A stretch of DNA of 7,504 nt from positions 1-7,504 of the forward strand of contig CAAGHX010000133.1 of NCBI GenBank assembly GCA_900769745.1, read 5' to 3'. The translations under genes were made by a program, and so were the position numbers. The first letter of the stretch is position 1, and every line of letters begins with the position of its first letter. The DNA comes from an uncultured Alistipes sp. (lineage in GTDB: Bacteria > Bacteroidota > Bacteroidia > Bacteroidales > Rikenellaceae). The notes under the pieces were generated by a model. The model was given only the letters and a program-made list of their open reading frames with translations, was not told where the DNA came from and ran no database searches. Below, one piece after another: positions 1-6,886 of the stretch.

Positions 1-397
1 CTGTTGATAAGACTACAACATTCTTTACTCCATACTCAATAGCAGATAGCAACACATTATTCGTTCCCATAACATTGGTCATGGTAGCCTCCATAGGGAA
101 GAATTCACAAGATGGAACCTGTTTTAGAGCAGCAGCTGCAAAAACATAATCTACACCACGCATAGCTACATCAACAGATGTCTTCTCGCGAACATTGCCA
201 ATGTAAAATTTTACCTTGTGAGCAACATCGGAACGATTTGCTTGAAGAAAATGTCGCATATCATCTTGTTTCTTTTCATCACGTGAAAGAATGCGAATCT
301 CTTTAATATCCGAATCAAGAAAACGCCTTAATACTGCATTACCAAAACTTCCTGTACCTCCTGTAATAAGAAGGACTTTGTCTTTAAAAATTGACAT
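1..397 (-). CDS. capE: UDP-GlcNAc 4,6-dehydratase/5-epimerase, CapE/FnlA type (5' part, cut by window start)
   Basis: Visible are 132 N-terminal residues of an extended short-chain dehydrogenase; the remainder lies beyond position 1. The ATG at 397-395 is followed by an NAD(P)-binding Rossmann motif GGTGSFG (residues 13-19), then SRDEKKQDDM (38-47), FYIGNVR (64-70) and AAALKQVPSCEFFPMEA (88-104). The KQVPSCEFFPMEA stretch is typical of CapE/FnlA/WbjB proteins; PseB-type dehydratases instead have a form like KHVPIAEYNPMEC. The fragment ends in LST, where the family continues with D-K. Family members convert UDP-GlcNAc, by 4,6-dehydration and epimerisation, to the first intermediate of UDP-L-FucNAc synthesis; close homologues feed L-RhaNAc or L-QuiNAc pathways, so the final sugar is uncertain. 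It starts 20 bases after the wzy stop with no Shine-Dalgarno sequence, so it is probably cotranscribed with wzy. Its GC content, about 33-42% in sampled lines, lies between the wzx/wzy and rml blocks. The family call is firm; the end product is inferred. Confidence 0.88.
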   Translation of the reverse strand, partial: MSIFKDKVLLITGGTGSFGNAVLRRFLDSDIKEIRILSRDEKKQDDMRHFLQANRSDVAHKVKFYIGNVREKTSVDVAMRGVDYVFAAAALKQVPSCEFFPMEATMTNVMGTNNVLLSAIEYGVKNVVVLST

Positions 398-417
398 ATT
401 CTATTACTATTTTATCA

Positions 418-1695
418 TTAAACTTTATTGTATACTTTTATTTGTCCAATATATGCATATTTAAATAAGAAATACATAAATGCATATACTAATATTACCA
501 CATTGCTACTATCTGCAAAAGAAAATAAAGACATTCCCCCTTCCATGCAAAGACACATTAAAAAATGAAGTAGAATCAGTTGATGAAAATAGAGTACACC
601 ATTCTTTACTCGGGTTTTTCTTTGAATAAAGAGACTAATAGAGCACAAAATAAACGTTGCGAAGAAGGGTCCGAAATCTAATACAAAATCTCCAACATAC
701 GTAACAAAAGATTCATCATTAATTCGCAAATCTGGATACTTCCATCTTCGTTCCCAAAAGTTACTTGGAACATTCTGAAATCCTAAAAATTTCTTGAATA
801 ATGGAACTATTCTGTCTCCATATCTTATACCATTGTTATCTAATGCATATAAATTAAAATTTAAATTTCCCTGACCTGTATATGAATAAATTGCAGACCA
901 AAAGCCTTCTGTGATATCAGAGAATCTGCTTATTGTTAAAAAATAGTAGGGAATACAAACTAATATTAACCCAACAATACTTAATCTTATTATTACCTTA
1001 TTAATCGAAGGTGATATAAATTGCTTCAATGCAAAAAATGTAATAGCGCAAGTGGTAATCATCTTAAAGGTACCGCCTCGCTGTCCTGTTAATAGATAAC
1101 TGAAAACATATACTATAATACTAAGGATTAATCCAATGATTATTTTCTTATTTTTTTGGGGTAATGTTAAATGATAAAACAAAAATAGGACAGATATTCT
1201 CGAAAAAAAATTAGTATATAAACTAACAATATTTGATATTCCACTTCCCATTGATGACGCAGTATATACACTATCAGATACATTTTCTGCATATATATCG
1301 GCTCCTTGCATGTTGATAATTAAAGACATTAATTTCAAATTAGATAATATACCTGGTATACTTATTACGGACATTATAATATACATCCAACAAAAAAAGT
1401 TAACTATTGATATGCAAGGCTGATGTATCTTTTTTATTTGATATGTTCCATATAATAGTATCGGTTTTGCAGTAACGTAAAGTAAAAAGAACAATATAAG
1501 GAACGGAATAAACGACAATCCAGAATAAATATGACCAAAATATATATCTGTATATAATGCATATGAAGAAACAGCGTATAACAAATACGAAAATACCAAC
1601 ACAAATCCAGCATCAACAGTTCTAACCTTCGTGTAGTGTATCAATAATACTATTAACCACAATATTGCATATATAATAACATAAATGTTTTCCAT
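418..1695 (-). CDS. wzy: O-antigen/capsule repeat-unit polymerase, Wzy type
   Basis: A 425-residue, very hydrophobic protein with about ten to twelve membrane segments, for example near residues 3-20, 28-48, 58-76, 97-117, 158-178, 184-202, 211-226, 233-254, 339-358, 367-385 and 396-413. A large hydrophilic loop spans about 256-335. Two features suggest Wzy: a basic GQRGG motif (204-208) just after a membrane helix, and a DESF...GDFVLDFGPF stretch (327-344) at the end of the long loop leading into the next helix. Wzy enzymes polymerise undecaprenyl-diphosphate-linked repeat units on the periplasmic side of the inner membrane, and their sequences are highly divergent, so context carries weight: it lies directly after a Wzx flippase. 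The ATG is at 1695-1693, 61 bases after the wzx stop. Composition is very AT-rich (sampled lines 17-27% GC), as expected for a serotype-specific gene. An O-antigen ligase is the main alternative, less likely here. The glycosidic linkage made cannot be read from the sequence. Confidence 0.85.
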   Translation of the reverse strand: MENIYVIIYAILWLIVLLIHYTKVRTVDAGFVLVFSYLLYAVSSYALYTDIYFGHIYSGLSFIPFLILFFLLYVTAKPILLYGTYQIKKIHQPCISIVNFFCWMYIIMSVISIPGILSNLKLMSLIINMQGADIYAENVSDSVYTASSMGSGISNIVSLYTNFFSRISVLFLFYHLTLPQKNKKIIIGLILSIIVYVFSYLLTGQRGGTFKMITTCAITFFALKQFISPSINKVIIRLSIVGLILVCIPYYFLTISRFSDITEGFWSAIYSYTGQGNLNFNLYALDNNGIRYGDRIVPLFKKFLGFQNVPSNFWERRWKYPDLRINDESFVTYVGDFVLDFGPFFATFILCSISLFIQRKTRVKNGVLYFHQLILLHFLMCLCMEGGMSLFSFADSSNVVILVYAFMYFLFKYAYIGQIKVYNKV

Positions 1696-1725
1696 TCTAT
1701 TATACTATAGGTTTACAATTATTGA

Positions 1726-1746
1726 TATAGAATTACGTTTTCTATA
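1726..1746. repeat. Short AT-rich inverted repeat between wzx and wzy
   Basis: The plus strand shows TATAGAA at 1726-1732 and its exact reverse complement TTCTATA at 1740-1746, separated by 7 bases. It lies in the 61-base gap between the wzx stop and the wzy start. In the wzy-ward RNA this would be a 7-bp hairpin with only one G-C pair and no following U-run, so it does not look like an intrinsic terminator. Such repeats arise by chance in DNA this AT-rich, and function is doubtful. Confidence 0.3.
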
Positions 1747-1756
1747 ATTAAAAATC

Positions 1757-3268
1757 CTAAATATGCAGAAATTGTTTGATATAACTATTTAAAGATAATT
1801 TCTCTCGTCTATTTAAAGAAAAAGCATAAACTAAAAATAAGGTTGTAAAAACTGATACAAGTGTAACACTCACCAATCTATTCAAGTCATCACCTATTTT
1901 CATCTTAACGGATATTGATACAAATATAATACATGCAGTAATTAAAACTGCCTCAAAACCAAACAGTATATACTCTTTAAGAACTGGACTTACATAGTAT
2001 TTACACAAAATATAAACCCTTATAAAATGAGAACATGTCACGCATATTAACATGGCCACAAATACGAAGTAAACAGGAAATTGCATCTTAAAAAATAAGA
2101 ATGTAATTAGAGGGCATAACAATGTTACGGATTCTACAGGCAAAAAATATTGCTTGACATATCCAGTAGCCTGCATAATAATAGATATAGGATTATTTAA
2201 AACCAAAACAATTGTATAAATAATTATAAGTCTAGCAAATAAAACTGTAGTTTCATCTGCAACATTAAGCCACATCAACAAAACAGTATCCATTTCCAGA
2301 AATAAGGGGACGCATATCATTAGCATAAGATAATAAACGACTTTATTGCTAATGGCAAATAACCTATTTAATTCTACATACTTTTTTTCTGCATATAGCT
2401 TAATCATCGGCGGCCTTAACGCTAATATAAAACTTCCTGCAAAAGTATTTAGCGCAGAACTAATTTGAAAAGCAATTGCTTGAGATGCATTGAGAACTGG
2501 TCCAAAAAAAACATTTACTAATATCATATTTACATAGTGCATTCCTACACTTGCTAATGCGCCTAAAAAATTCCAGCCTGAAAAAGATATAAGTTCCTTA
2601 AATAAATGCTTGTCATCAACACTAATATAATGACACTCAGGAAACTTATTTATAGATATATAAACATAAACAATCAGAGAAGTTAATGAAATCAATGCTA
2701 ATAGCACTCCATATGTAATTAGTCGATCAATAGAAACTATTATTAAGGATAAAGCTGCTAAGAATTTCAAAAAAGTTTCGAATGTGCTAATAGCGGCGAA
2801 TATACCCATTTTTTCATGTGCTATAATTGAAGAGCCGAAAGGTATTTGCATAAAATTAAAAACAAATGATATAATAGTCATTTGATATAACCAATTTGCT
2901 GCATACATTCGATTAACAGGTATATTTAAATGATTATTAACAAACCATAACCCCACCGTTTCTCCAATAATTATAATAGCTATAACTCCTATTACACAAA
3001 AATTTACACTTACAGAATATATTTTACGTAATTTTTCTCTATCCCCTTCTCCTATAGAATAGGAATAAAATCTTTGTGTTGCAGTCATTAACACTGTCGT
3101 AACACATGACAACATTGTAATTACTCCTGCAACAACATTATATACTCCATAATCTACAGTTCCTAATGCTTTTAGAATAATTCTAATTGCAAAAAGATTG
3201 ATGACCATTACTATCATCATTCTCATATATAGGAATATAGTATTTTTTGCTATTCTATTATTAGACAT
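1757..3268 (-). CDS. wzx: Polysaccharide repeat-unit flippase, Wzx type (MATE-like/PST family)
   Basis: From the ATG at 3268-3266 this is a 503-residue integral membrane protein starting MSNNRIAKNT, with about 12 to 14 hydrophobic segments, the usual size and layout of Wzx flippases. Family-like stretches are LGTVDYGVYNVVAG (residues 35-48), ATQRFYSY (63-70) and IPFGSSIIAHEKM (142-154), which I recognise from lipopolysaccharide flippases of Bacteroidales capsule loci. Wzx moves undecaprenyl-diphosphate-linked repeat units from the cytoplasmic to the periplasmic face of the inner membrane, where Wzy polymerises them; the next gene is wzy. A TTG at 3277 in the same frame would add three residues (M-N-I), but the ATG gives the N-terminus usual in the family. 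Composition is about 30% GC in sampled lines, clearly below the rml genes. A drug-efflux MATE transporter is the formal alternative; position between sugar-nucleotide genes and a polymerase argues against it. Confidence 0.92.
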   Translation of the reverse strand: MSNNRIAKNTIFLYMRMMIVMVINLFAIRIILKALGTVDYGVYNVVAGVITMLSCVTTVLMTATQRFYSYSIGEGDREKLRKIYSVSVNFCVIGVIAIIIIGETVGLWFVNNHLNIPVNRMYAANWLYQMTIISFVFNFMQIPFGSSIIAHEKMGIFAAISTFETFLKFLAALSLIIVSIDRLITYGVLLALISLTSLIVYVYISINKFPECHYISVDDKHLFKELISFSGWNFLGALASVGMHYVNMILVNVFFGPVLNASQAIAFQISSALNTFAGSFILALRPPMIKLYAEKKYVELNRLFAISNKVVYYLMLMICVPLFLEMDTVLLMWLNVADETTVLFARLIIIYTIVLVLNNPISIIMQATGYVKQYFLPVESVTLLCPLITFLFFKMQFPVYFVFVAMLICVTCSHFIRVYILCKYYVSPVLKEYILFGFEAVLITACIIFVSISVKMKIGDDLNRLVSVTLVSVFTTLFLVYAFSLNRREKLSLNSYIKQFLHI

Positions 3269-3322
3269 AATATTCAATACTAACTATAAATTAATTGGGA
3301 CTTTGATTGATTTGTCAATATC

Positions 3323-4456
3323 TTACCTCCCTTTATACATCTCCTGATAATACTTCTCGTAGTCGCCGGAGGTGATGTTGTCCATCCACTCCTGGTTTTC
3401 GAGGTACCATTTGACTGTCTTTTCGATGCCCTCCTCGAACTGGAGCGAAGGCTCCCAGCCGAGCTCTTTCTGCAACTTAGTTGAGTCGATGGCGTAGCGC
3501 AAGTCGTGGCCAGCGCGGTCTGTTACATAGGTAATCAACTCAAGTGAGTGACCCTCGGGGTTGCCCAGCAGGCGGTCAACAGTTGCGATGATGACCTTAA
3601 TCAGGTCGATATTCTTCCACTCGTTGAAGCCACCGATATTATATGTATCGTTAATCTTACCCTCGTGGAAAATCACGTCGATAGCTCGTGCGTGGTCAAC
3701 TACATACAACCAGTCGCGCACGTTCTCGCCCTTACCATACACTGGCAGCGGCTTGCGCTGGCGAATGTTATTTATAAATAGAGGTATAAGCTTCTCGGGG
3801 AACTGATATGGACCATAGTTATTCGAGCAGTTTGTCACGATTGTAGGCATACCATAAGTATCGTGGTAGGCTCTTACAAAGTGGTCGCTCGACGCCTTTG
3901 ATGCTGAGTATGGGCTATGAGGGTTATACTTTGTTGTCTCGTAGAAGAAATCCTCGCCATAGGCCAAGTGGTGCTCGCCACTCGATGCTGTGGTTGTGAA
4001 TGGAGGCTCGATACCCTCGGGGTGAGTGAGCTCCAAAGCGCCGTAAACCTCGTCTGTCGAAATATGGTAGAATCGCTTGCCCTCCCACTTCTCGGGCTTA
4101 GACTCCCAATGGAGCTTCGCAGCCTGGAGGAGCGAGAGCGTACCCATCACGTTCGTACGTGCGAAAGTAAATGGATCTTTGATTGAGCGGTCTACGTGGC
4201 TCTCGGCAGCAAGGTGGATAACGCCGTCGATATCGTACTGCTGGAAGAGAGCATAGATTGTATCGAAATCGCAAATATCAGCCTTAACAAATTTGTAGTT
4301 AGGCTTATCCTCAATATCCTTCAAGTTGGCAAGGTTACCAGCATAAGTAAGCTTATCGAGGTTGATGATATTATACTCTGGATATTTGTTTACAAAAAGG
4401 CGTACTACGTGGCTACCGATAAAACCTGCACCGCCTGTGATAAGTATATTCTTCAT
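3323..4456 (-). CDS. rmlB: dTDP-glucose 4,6-dehydratase RmlB
   Basis: A complete 377-residue extended short-chain dehydrogenase that converts dTDP-D-glucose to dTDP-4-keto-6-deoxy-D-glucose, the second step of dTDP-L-rhamnose synthesis, in the cytoplasm. The NAD-binding motif GGAGFIGSH begins at residue 8 (G8, G11, G14). Further signatures are DKLTYAGNL (34-42), LAAESHVDRS (82-91), the catalytic STDEVYG (133-139, with T134, D135, E136), the YSASK pair Y183 and K187, and NCSNNYGPYQFPEK downstream. All expected catalytic residues are present. It is slightly longer than E. coli RmlB (361 residues), with extra sequence between the TDE motif and YSASK (about residues 140-178), a form I associate with Bacteroidota. 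It lies 58 bases after rmlD and is the last gene of the higher-GC block; about 54 bases separate it from wzx. WecE-, Gne- or GalE-type functions do not fit the TDE triad and rml context. Confidence 0.97.
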   Translation of the reverse strand: MKNILITGGAGFIGSHVVRLFVNKYPEYNIINLDKLTYAGNLANLKDIEDKPNYKFVKADICDFDTIYALFQQYDIDGVIHLAAESHVDRSIKDPFTFARTNVMGTLSLLQAAKLHWESKPEKWEGKRFYHISTDEVYGALELTHPEGIEPPFTTTASSGEHHLAYGEDFFYETTKYNPHSPYSASKASSDHFVRAYHDTYGMPTIVTNCSNNYGPYQFPEKLIPLFINNIRQRKPLPVYGKGENVRDWLYVVDHARAIDVIFHEGKINDTYNIGGFNEWKNIDLIKVIIATVDRLLGNPEGHSLELITYVTDRAGHDLRYAIDSTKLQKELGWEPSLQFEEGIEKTVKWYLENQEWMDNITSGDYEKYYQEMYKGR

Positions 4457-4514
4457 TGTGGTATGTTCTTTGTAAGTAAATAAATGTGAATGTTGTGGTT
4501 ACGACGCCCCTCCG

Positions 4515-5396
4515 TTACTCCTGCTTTACGGCACCGAGGCGCTCCAAACAGTAGAGCATCGAGTCACGCCAGTGAGGGATATCAACGCCGAAGGTCTGCT
4601 TGATCTTCGTCTTGTCGAGCACCGAATATGGCGGACGTGTAACCTTTGATGGGAACTCAGACGAGTGGCAAGGCTGGATATTACACTCGAGGTTGCCCGC
4701 AGCGATTGCTATCTCGTTAGCGAAATCGTACCACGAGCATACGCCCTCGTTAGAGAAATGGTAAATGCCCTCGTTGCCGGCGTAGAGGTTGCCCTCGATA
4801 ATCGAGAAGATAACCAGCGCCAAATCGCCCGCATAGGTTGGTGTACCCACCTGGTCGAAAACCACATTAAGGCTCTCCTTCTCGGCTGTAAGGCGAAGCA
4901 TCGTCTTGAGGAAGTTGTTGCCAAACTCCGAGTAGAGCCACGCCGTGCGGATTATGATAGCCTTAGCGCCCACCGCAGCAATCGCCTGCTCGCCATTGAG
5001 CTTTGTCTTGCCATATACTCCGAGTGGATTGGTAGGCATATCCTCTGAGCGAGGTGTGTTACCATCTGCGCCAAACACATAGTCTGTTGACACGTGGAAG
5101 AGAGTGCCATCAACGGCTTTTGCCGCCTCGGCGAGATTTCCAACTGCGGTGGCGTTGATAAGCTCTGCTGTAGCCTCATCGTCCTCGGCCTTATCCACAT
5201 TGGTATAAGCCGCGCAGTTCACAATAATATTTACTCCATTCTGCTCCACAAAGCTCATCACCGCCTCCTTGTTGGTGATGTCGAGCTCCTGAACATCGGT
5301 AAAAATATACTCATTAGGAGATACTGCACCCAACTTACGCATCTCCGAGCCCAACTGTCCGTTGGCTCCTGTTACAAGGATTCGCTTACTCTGCAT
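4515..5396 (-). CDS. rmlD: dTDP-4-dehydrorhamnose reductase RmlD
   Basis: A complete 293-residue reductase catalysing the last step of the pathway, NAD(P)H-dependent reduction of dTDP-4-keto-L-rhamnose to dTDP-L-rhamnose. The Rossmann motif GANGQLGSE begins at G10 (G10, G13, G16). It is followed by DITNKEAV (39-46), NCAAYTNVDKAE (60-71), the catalytic STDYVF (103-108, T104) and the YxxxK pair in VYGKTKLNGE (Y128, K132). AWLYS further on, in the substrate-binding half, is also typical of RmlD. Length matches the family (about 290-300). The ATG at 5396-5394 lies inside the end of rmlC: the two genes overlap by 11 bases, which suggests translational coupling. Codon use and GC (about 50% in a sampled line) match the neighbouring rml genes. 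Confidence 0.97.
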   Translation of the reverse strand: MQSKRILVTGANGQLGSEMRKLGAVSPNEYIFTDVQELDITNKEAVMSFVEQNGVNIIVNCAAYTNVDKAEDDEATAELINATAVGNLAEAAKAVDGTLFHVSTDYVFGADGNTPRSEDMPTNPLGVYGKTKLNGEQAIAAVGAKAIIIRTAWLYSEFGNNFLKTMLRLTAEKESLNVVFDQVGTPTYAGDLALVIFSIIEGNLYAGNEGIYHFSNEGVCSWYDFANEIAIAAGNLECNIQPCHSSEFPSKVTRPPYSVLDKTKIKQTFGVDIPHWRDSMLYCLERLGAVKQE

Positions 5397-5961
5397 AGTA
5401 GTCTACATTATAGTCAAACAAATCCGTCGCATCCTTCAGCATTGGGTGTGCTGAATCTTTTGCCGAAAGCAATACATCCTCGGCTGGAAGCTGCCAGTCA
5501 ATTCCAATATCGGGATCATTCCAGGCTATAGCACCCTCCGATTGTGGAGCATACAAGTTGTCGCATTTATACTGGAAGATAACCTCATCGCTAAGCACCG
5601 AAAAACCGTGAGCGAAGCCTCGTGGCACAAACAACTGACGGTGATTATCCTCAGTAAGCTCTACGGCAACATACTTACCGAATGTAGGCGAGCCCTTACG
5701 AATATCGACAGCCACATCGAGTACACGACCCTTGACAACTCTCACGAGCTTAGACTGTGCATCCTTACCCTTCTGGAAGTGAAGACCTCGCAAAACGCCA
5801 TACTTCGACTTGCTCTCGTTATCCTGTACAAACTTTACAGGACGCACCTGCTCATCGAACTTCTTCTGCGAATAGCTCTCAAAGAAATATCCTCTCGAAT
5901 CACCAAACACATCAGGTTCGATGATCACAACATCCTCTATAGCTGTTTTGATTACTTTCAT
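5386..5961 (-). CDS. rmlC: dTDP-4-dehydrorhamnose 3,5-epimerase RmlC
   Basis: A complete 191-residue cupin enzyme that epimerises C3 and C5 of dTDP-4-keto-6-deoxy-D-glucose, third step of dTDP-L-rhamnose synthesis. The order of motifs follows Salmonella RmlC closely: FGDSRGYFFESY (19-30), FVQDNESKSKYGVLRGLHFQ (44-63), DVAVDIRKGSPTFG (82-95), PRGFAHGFSVL (113-123), a YKCDNLYAP stretch (131-139) and LSAKD (165-169). The catalytic base would be H61, with K71, Y131 and D169 at the positions of the Salmonella active-site residues; all are present. These true 3,5-epimerase features argue against a 3-epimerase or a sugar isomerase of the same fold. The ATG overlaps the rmlA stop as ATGA (4 bases), and its own stop lies 11 bases inside rmlD, so translation of the three genes is probably coupled. 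Confidence 0.97.
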   Translation of the reverse strand: MKVIKTAIEDVVIIEPDVFGDSRGYFFESYSQKKFDEQVRPVKFVQDNESKSKYGVLRGLHFQKGKDAQSKLVRVVKGRVLDVAVDIRKGSPTFGKYVAVELTEDNHRQLFVPRGFAHGFSVLSDEVIFQYKCDNLYAPQSEGAIAWNDPDIGIDWQLPAEDVLLSAKDSAHPMLKDATDLFDYNVDYYAE

Positions 5962-6863
5962 TGAGCGTTGCGCTTTCTTTTTCGTTTAAGCTCATCAACC
6001 ACCTTCAATAGGTATTGACCATATTGATTCTTAAGCATTGGCTGCGCTAGCTCAATCATCTTCTCTTCGCTTATCCAGCCATTACGGTATGCTATACCCT
6101 CCAGACAAGCAATTTTCAAACCCTGACGTTTCTCCATAACCTCTACAAAAATTGAGGCTTCAGCCAAAGAGTCGTGCGTACCTGTATCCAACCACGCAAA
6201 TCCACGTTCGAGGGTCTGAACCTTTAACTCTCCATCCTTGAGGAACTCCTGGTTTACCGAAGTAATCTCCAACTCACCTCGCGCAGATGGTTTAATATTC
6301 TTCGCAATTTCTACCACTTTATTCGGATAGAAATACAATCCGACAACAGCATAATTTGATTTTGGATTTACTGGCTTCTCCTCAATTGAAAGACAGTTAC
6401 CTTCGTCGTCGAACTCCGCAACGCCATAACGCTCAGGGTCATCTACCCAATAACCAAATACGGTAGCTCGATTCTCCTGCTCGGCAGTTCGTACAGCATC
6501 GCGTAACATTTTTGAAAGGCCAGCTCCGTGGAAGATATTATCACCCAACACCAAACATGCAGAATCATTTCCTATGAACTTCTCGCCGATGATAAAAGCT
6601 TGCGCCAAACCATCGGGAGATGGTTGCTCTGCGTACTCAAAATTTACTCCATAGTCAGAGCCATCGCCGAGCAAACGCTTAAAGCCTGGCAAATCCTGTG
6701 GTGTAGATATAATAAGTATATCACGAATCCCCGCCAACATCAAAACCGAGATAGGATAATATACCATCGGCTTGTCGTAGATGGGCATCAACTGCTTTGA
6801 GATACCCTTTGTGATTGGATACAATCGTGTACCACTACCACCTGCGAGGACAATTCCTTTCAT
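5958..6863 (-). CDS. rmlA: Glucose-1-phosphate thymidylyltransferase RmlA
   Basis: A complete 301-residue nucleotidyltransferase that makes dTDP-glucose from glucose-1-phosphate and dTTP, the first and usually feedback-controlled step of dTDP-L-rhamnose synthesis. Motifs in order: GGSGTRLYPIT (8-18), SKQLMPIYDKPM (22-33), EQPSPDGLAQAF (79-90), VLGDNIFHG (105-113, metal-binding D108), EEKP (161-164), ARGELEITSVN (194-204) and WLDTGTHDS (224-232, second metal ligand D226). All catalytic positions are intact. Compared with the usual length of about 290 residues it carries a short, strongly basic C-terminal tail, ELKRKRKRNAQ. The DNA encoding that tail runs up to the rmlC start, whose ATG overlaps the rmlA stop by 4 bases. 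The gene begins 23 bases after the ugd stop, without a Shine-Dalgarno sequence. The DGLAQAF and thymidylyltransferase-type motifs separate it from UDP- or CDP-glucose pyrophosphorylases. Confidence 0.97.
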   Translation of the reverse strand: MKGIVLAGGSGTRLYPITKGISKQLMPIYDKPMVYYPISVLMLAGIRDILIISTPQDLPGFKRLLGDGSDYGVNFEYAEQPSPDGLAQAFIIGEKFIGNDSACLVLGDNIFHGAGLSKMLRDAVRTAEQENRATVFGYWVDDPERYGVAEFDDEGNCLSIEEKPVNPKSNYAVVGLYFYPNKVVEIAKNIKPSARGELEITSVNQEFLKDGELKVQTLERGFAWLDTGTHDSLAEASIFVEVMEKRQGLKIACLEGIAYRNGWISEEKMIELAQPMLKNQYGQYLLKVVDELKRKRKRNAQ

Positions 6864-6886
6864 ACAATATTATTACGTGTATTTCT

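Noticed and set aside
1..397. PseB-type (pseudaminic acid) dehydratase or membrane-bound CapD/WbpM-type dehydratase
   Set aside because: The KQVPSCEFFPMEA stretch is CapE/FnlA-like, and the protein starts directly at the Rossmann fold without the N-terminal membrane domain of WbpM-type proteins.
1434..1616. A 60-codon minus-strand open frame within wzy
   Set aside because: Out-of-frame reading of the wzy coding sequence; its hydrophobicity reflects the T-rich DNA of a membrane protein gene.
1696..1756. Invertible capsule promoter as in Bacteroides
   Set aside because: Such promoters are flanked by long inverted repeats of about 19 or more bases; only a 7-bp repeat is present and it does not bracket a promoter.
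1757..3268. Drug-efflux MATE transporter
   Set aside because: The fold family is shared, but the sequence stretches and the location between rml genes and wzy indicate a polysaccharide flippase.
3286..3318. Possible promoter upstream of wzx: TTG near 3318-3316 and TAATTTAT at 3293-3286 on the minus strand
   Set aside because: The downstream element matches the Bacteroidota -7 consensus TAnnTTTG poorly (two mismatches in the fixed bases) and such matches are common in AT-rich DNA. An internal promoter here is possible but not supported.
4457..4514. Terminator between rmlD and rmlB
   Set aside because: No GC-rich hairpin followed by a T-run was found in the 58-base gap on either strand.
4709..5200. 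Two additional minus-strand open frames within rmlD
   Set aside because: They are alternative frames inside a complete, motif-rich rmlD gene.
3548..5964. Several open frames on the plus strand opposite rmlB, rmlD and rmlC, up to 145 codons
   Set aside because: They lie wholly or largely antisense to clear enzyme genes, have no recognisable motifs and have low-complexity or cysteine/arginine-rich translations typical of frames opposite coding sequence.
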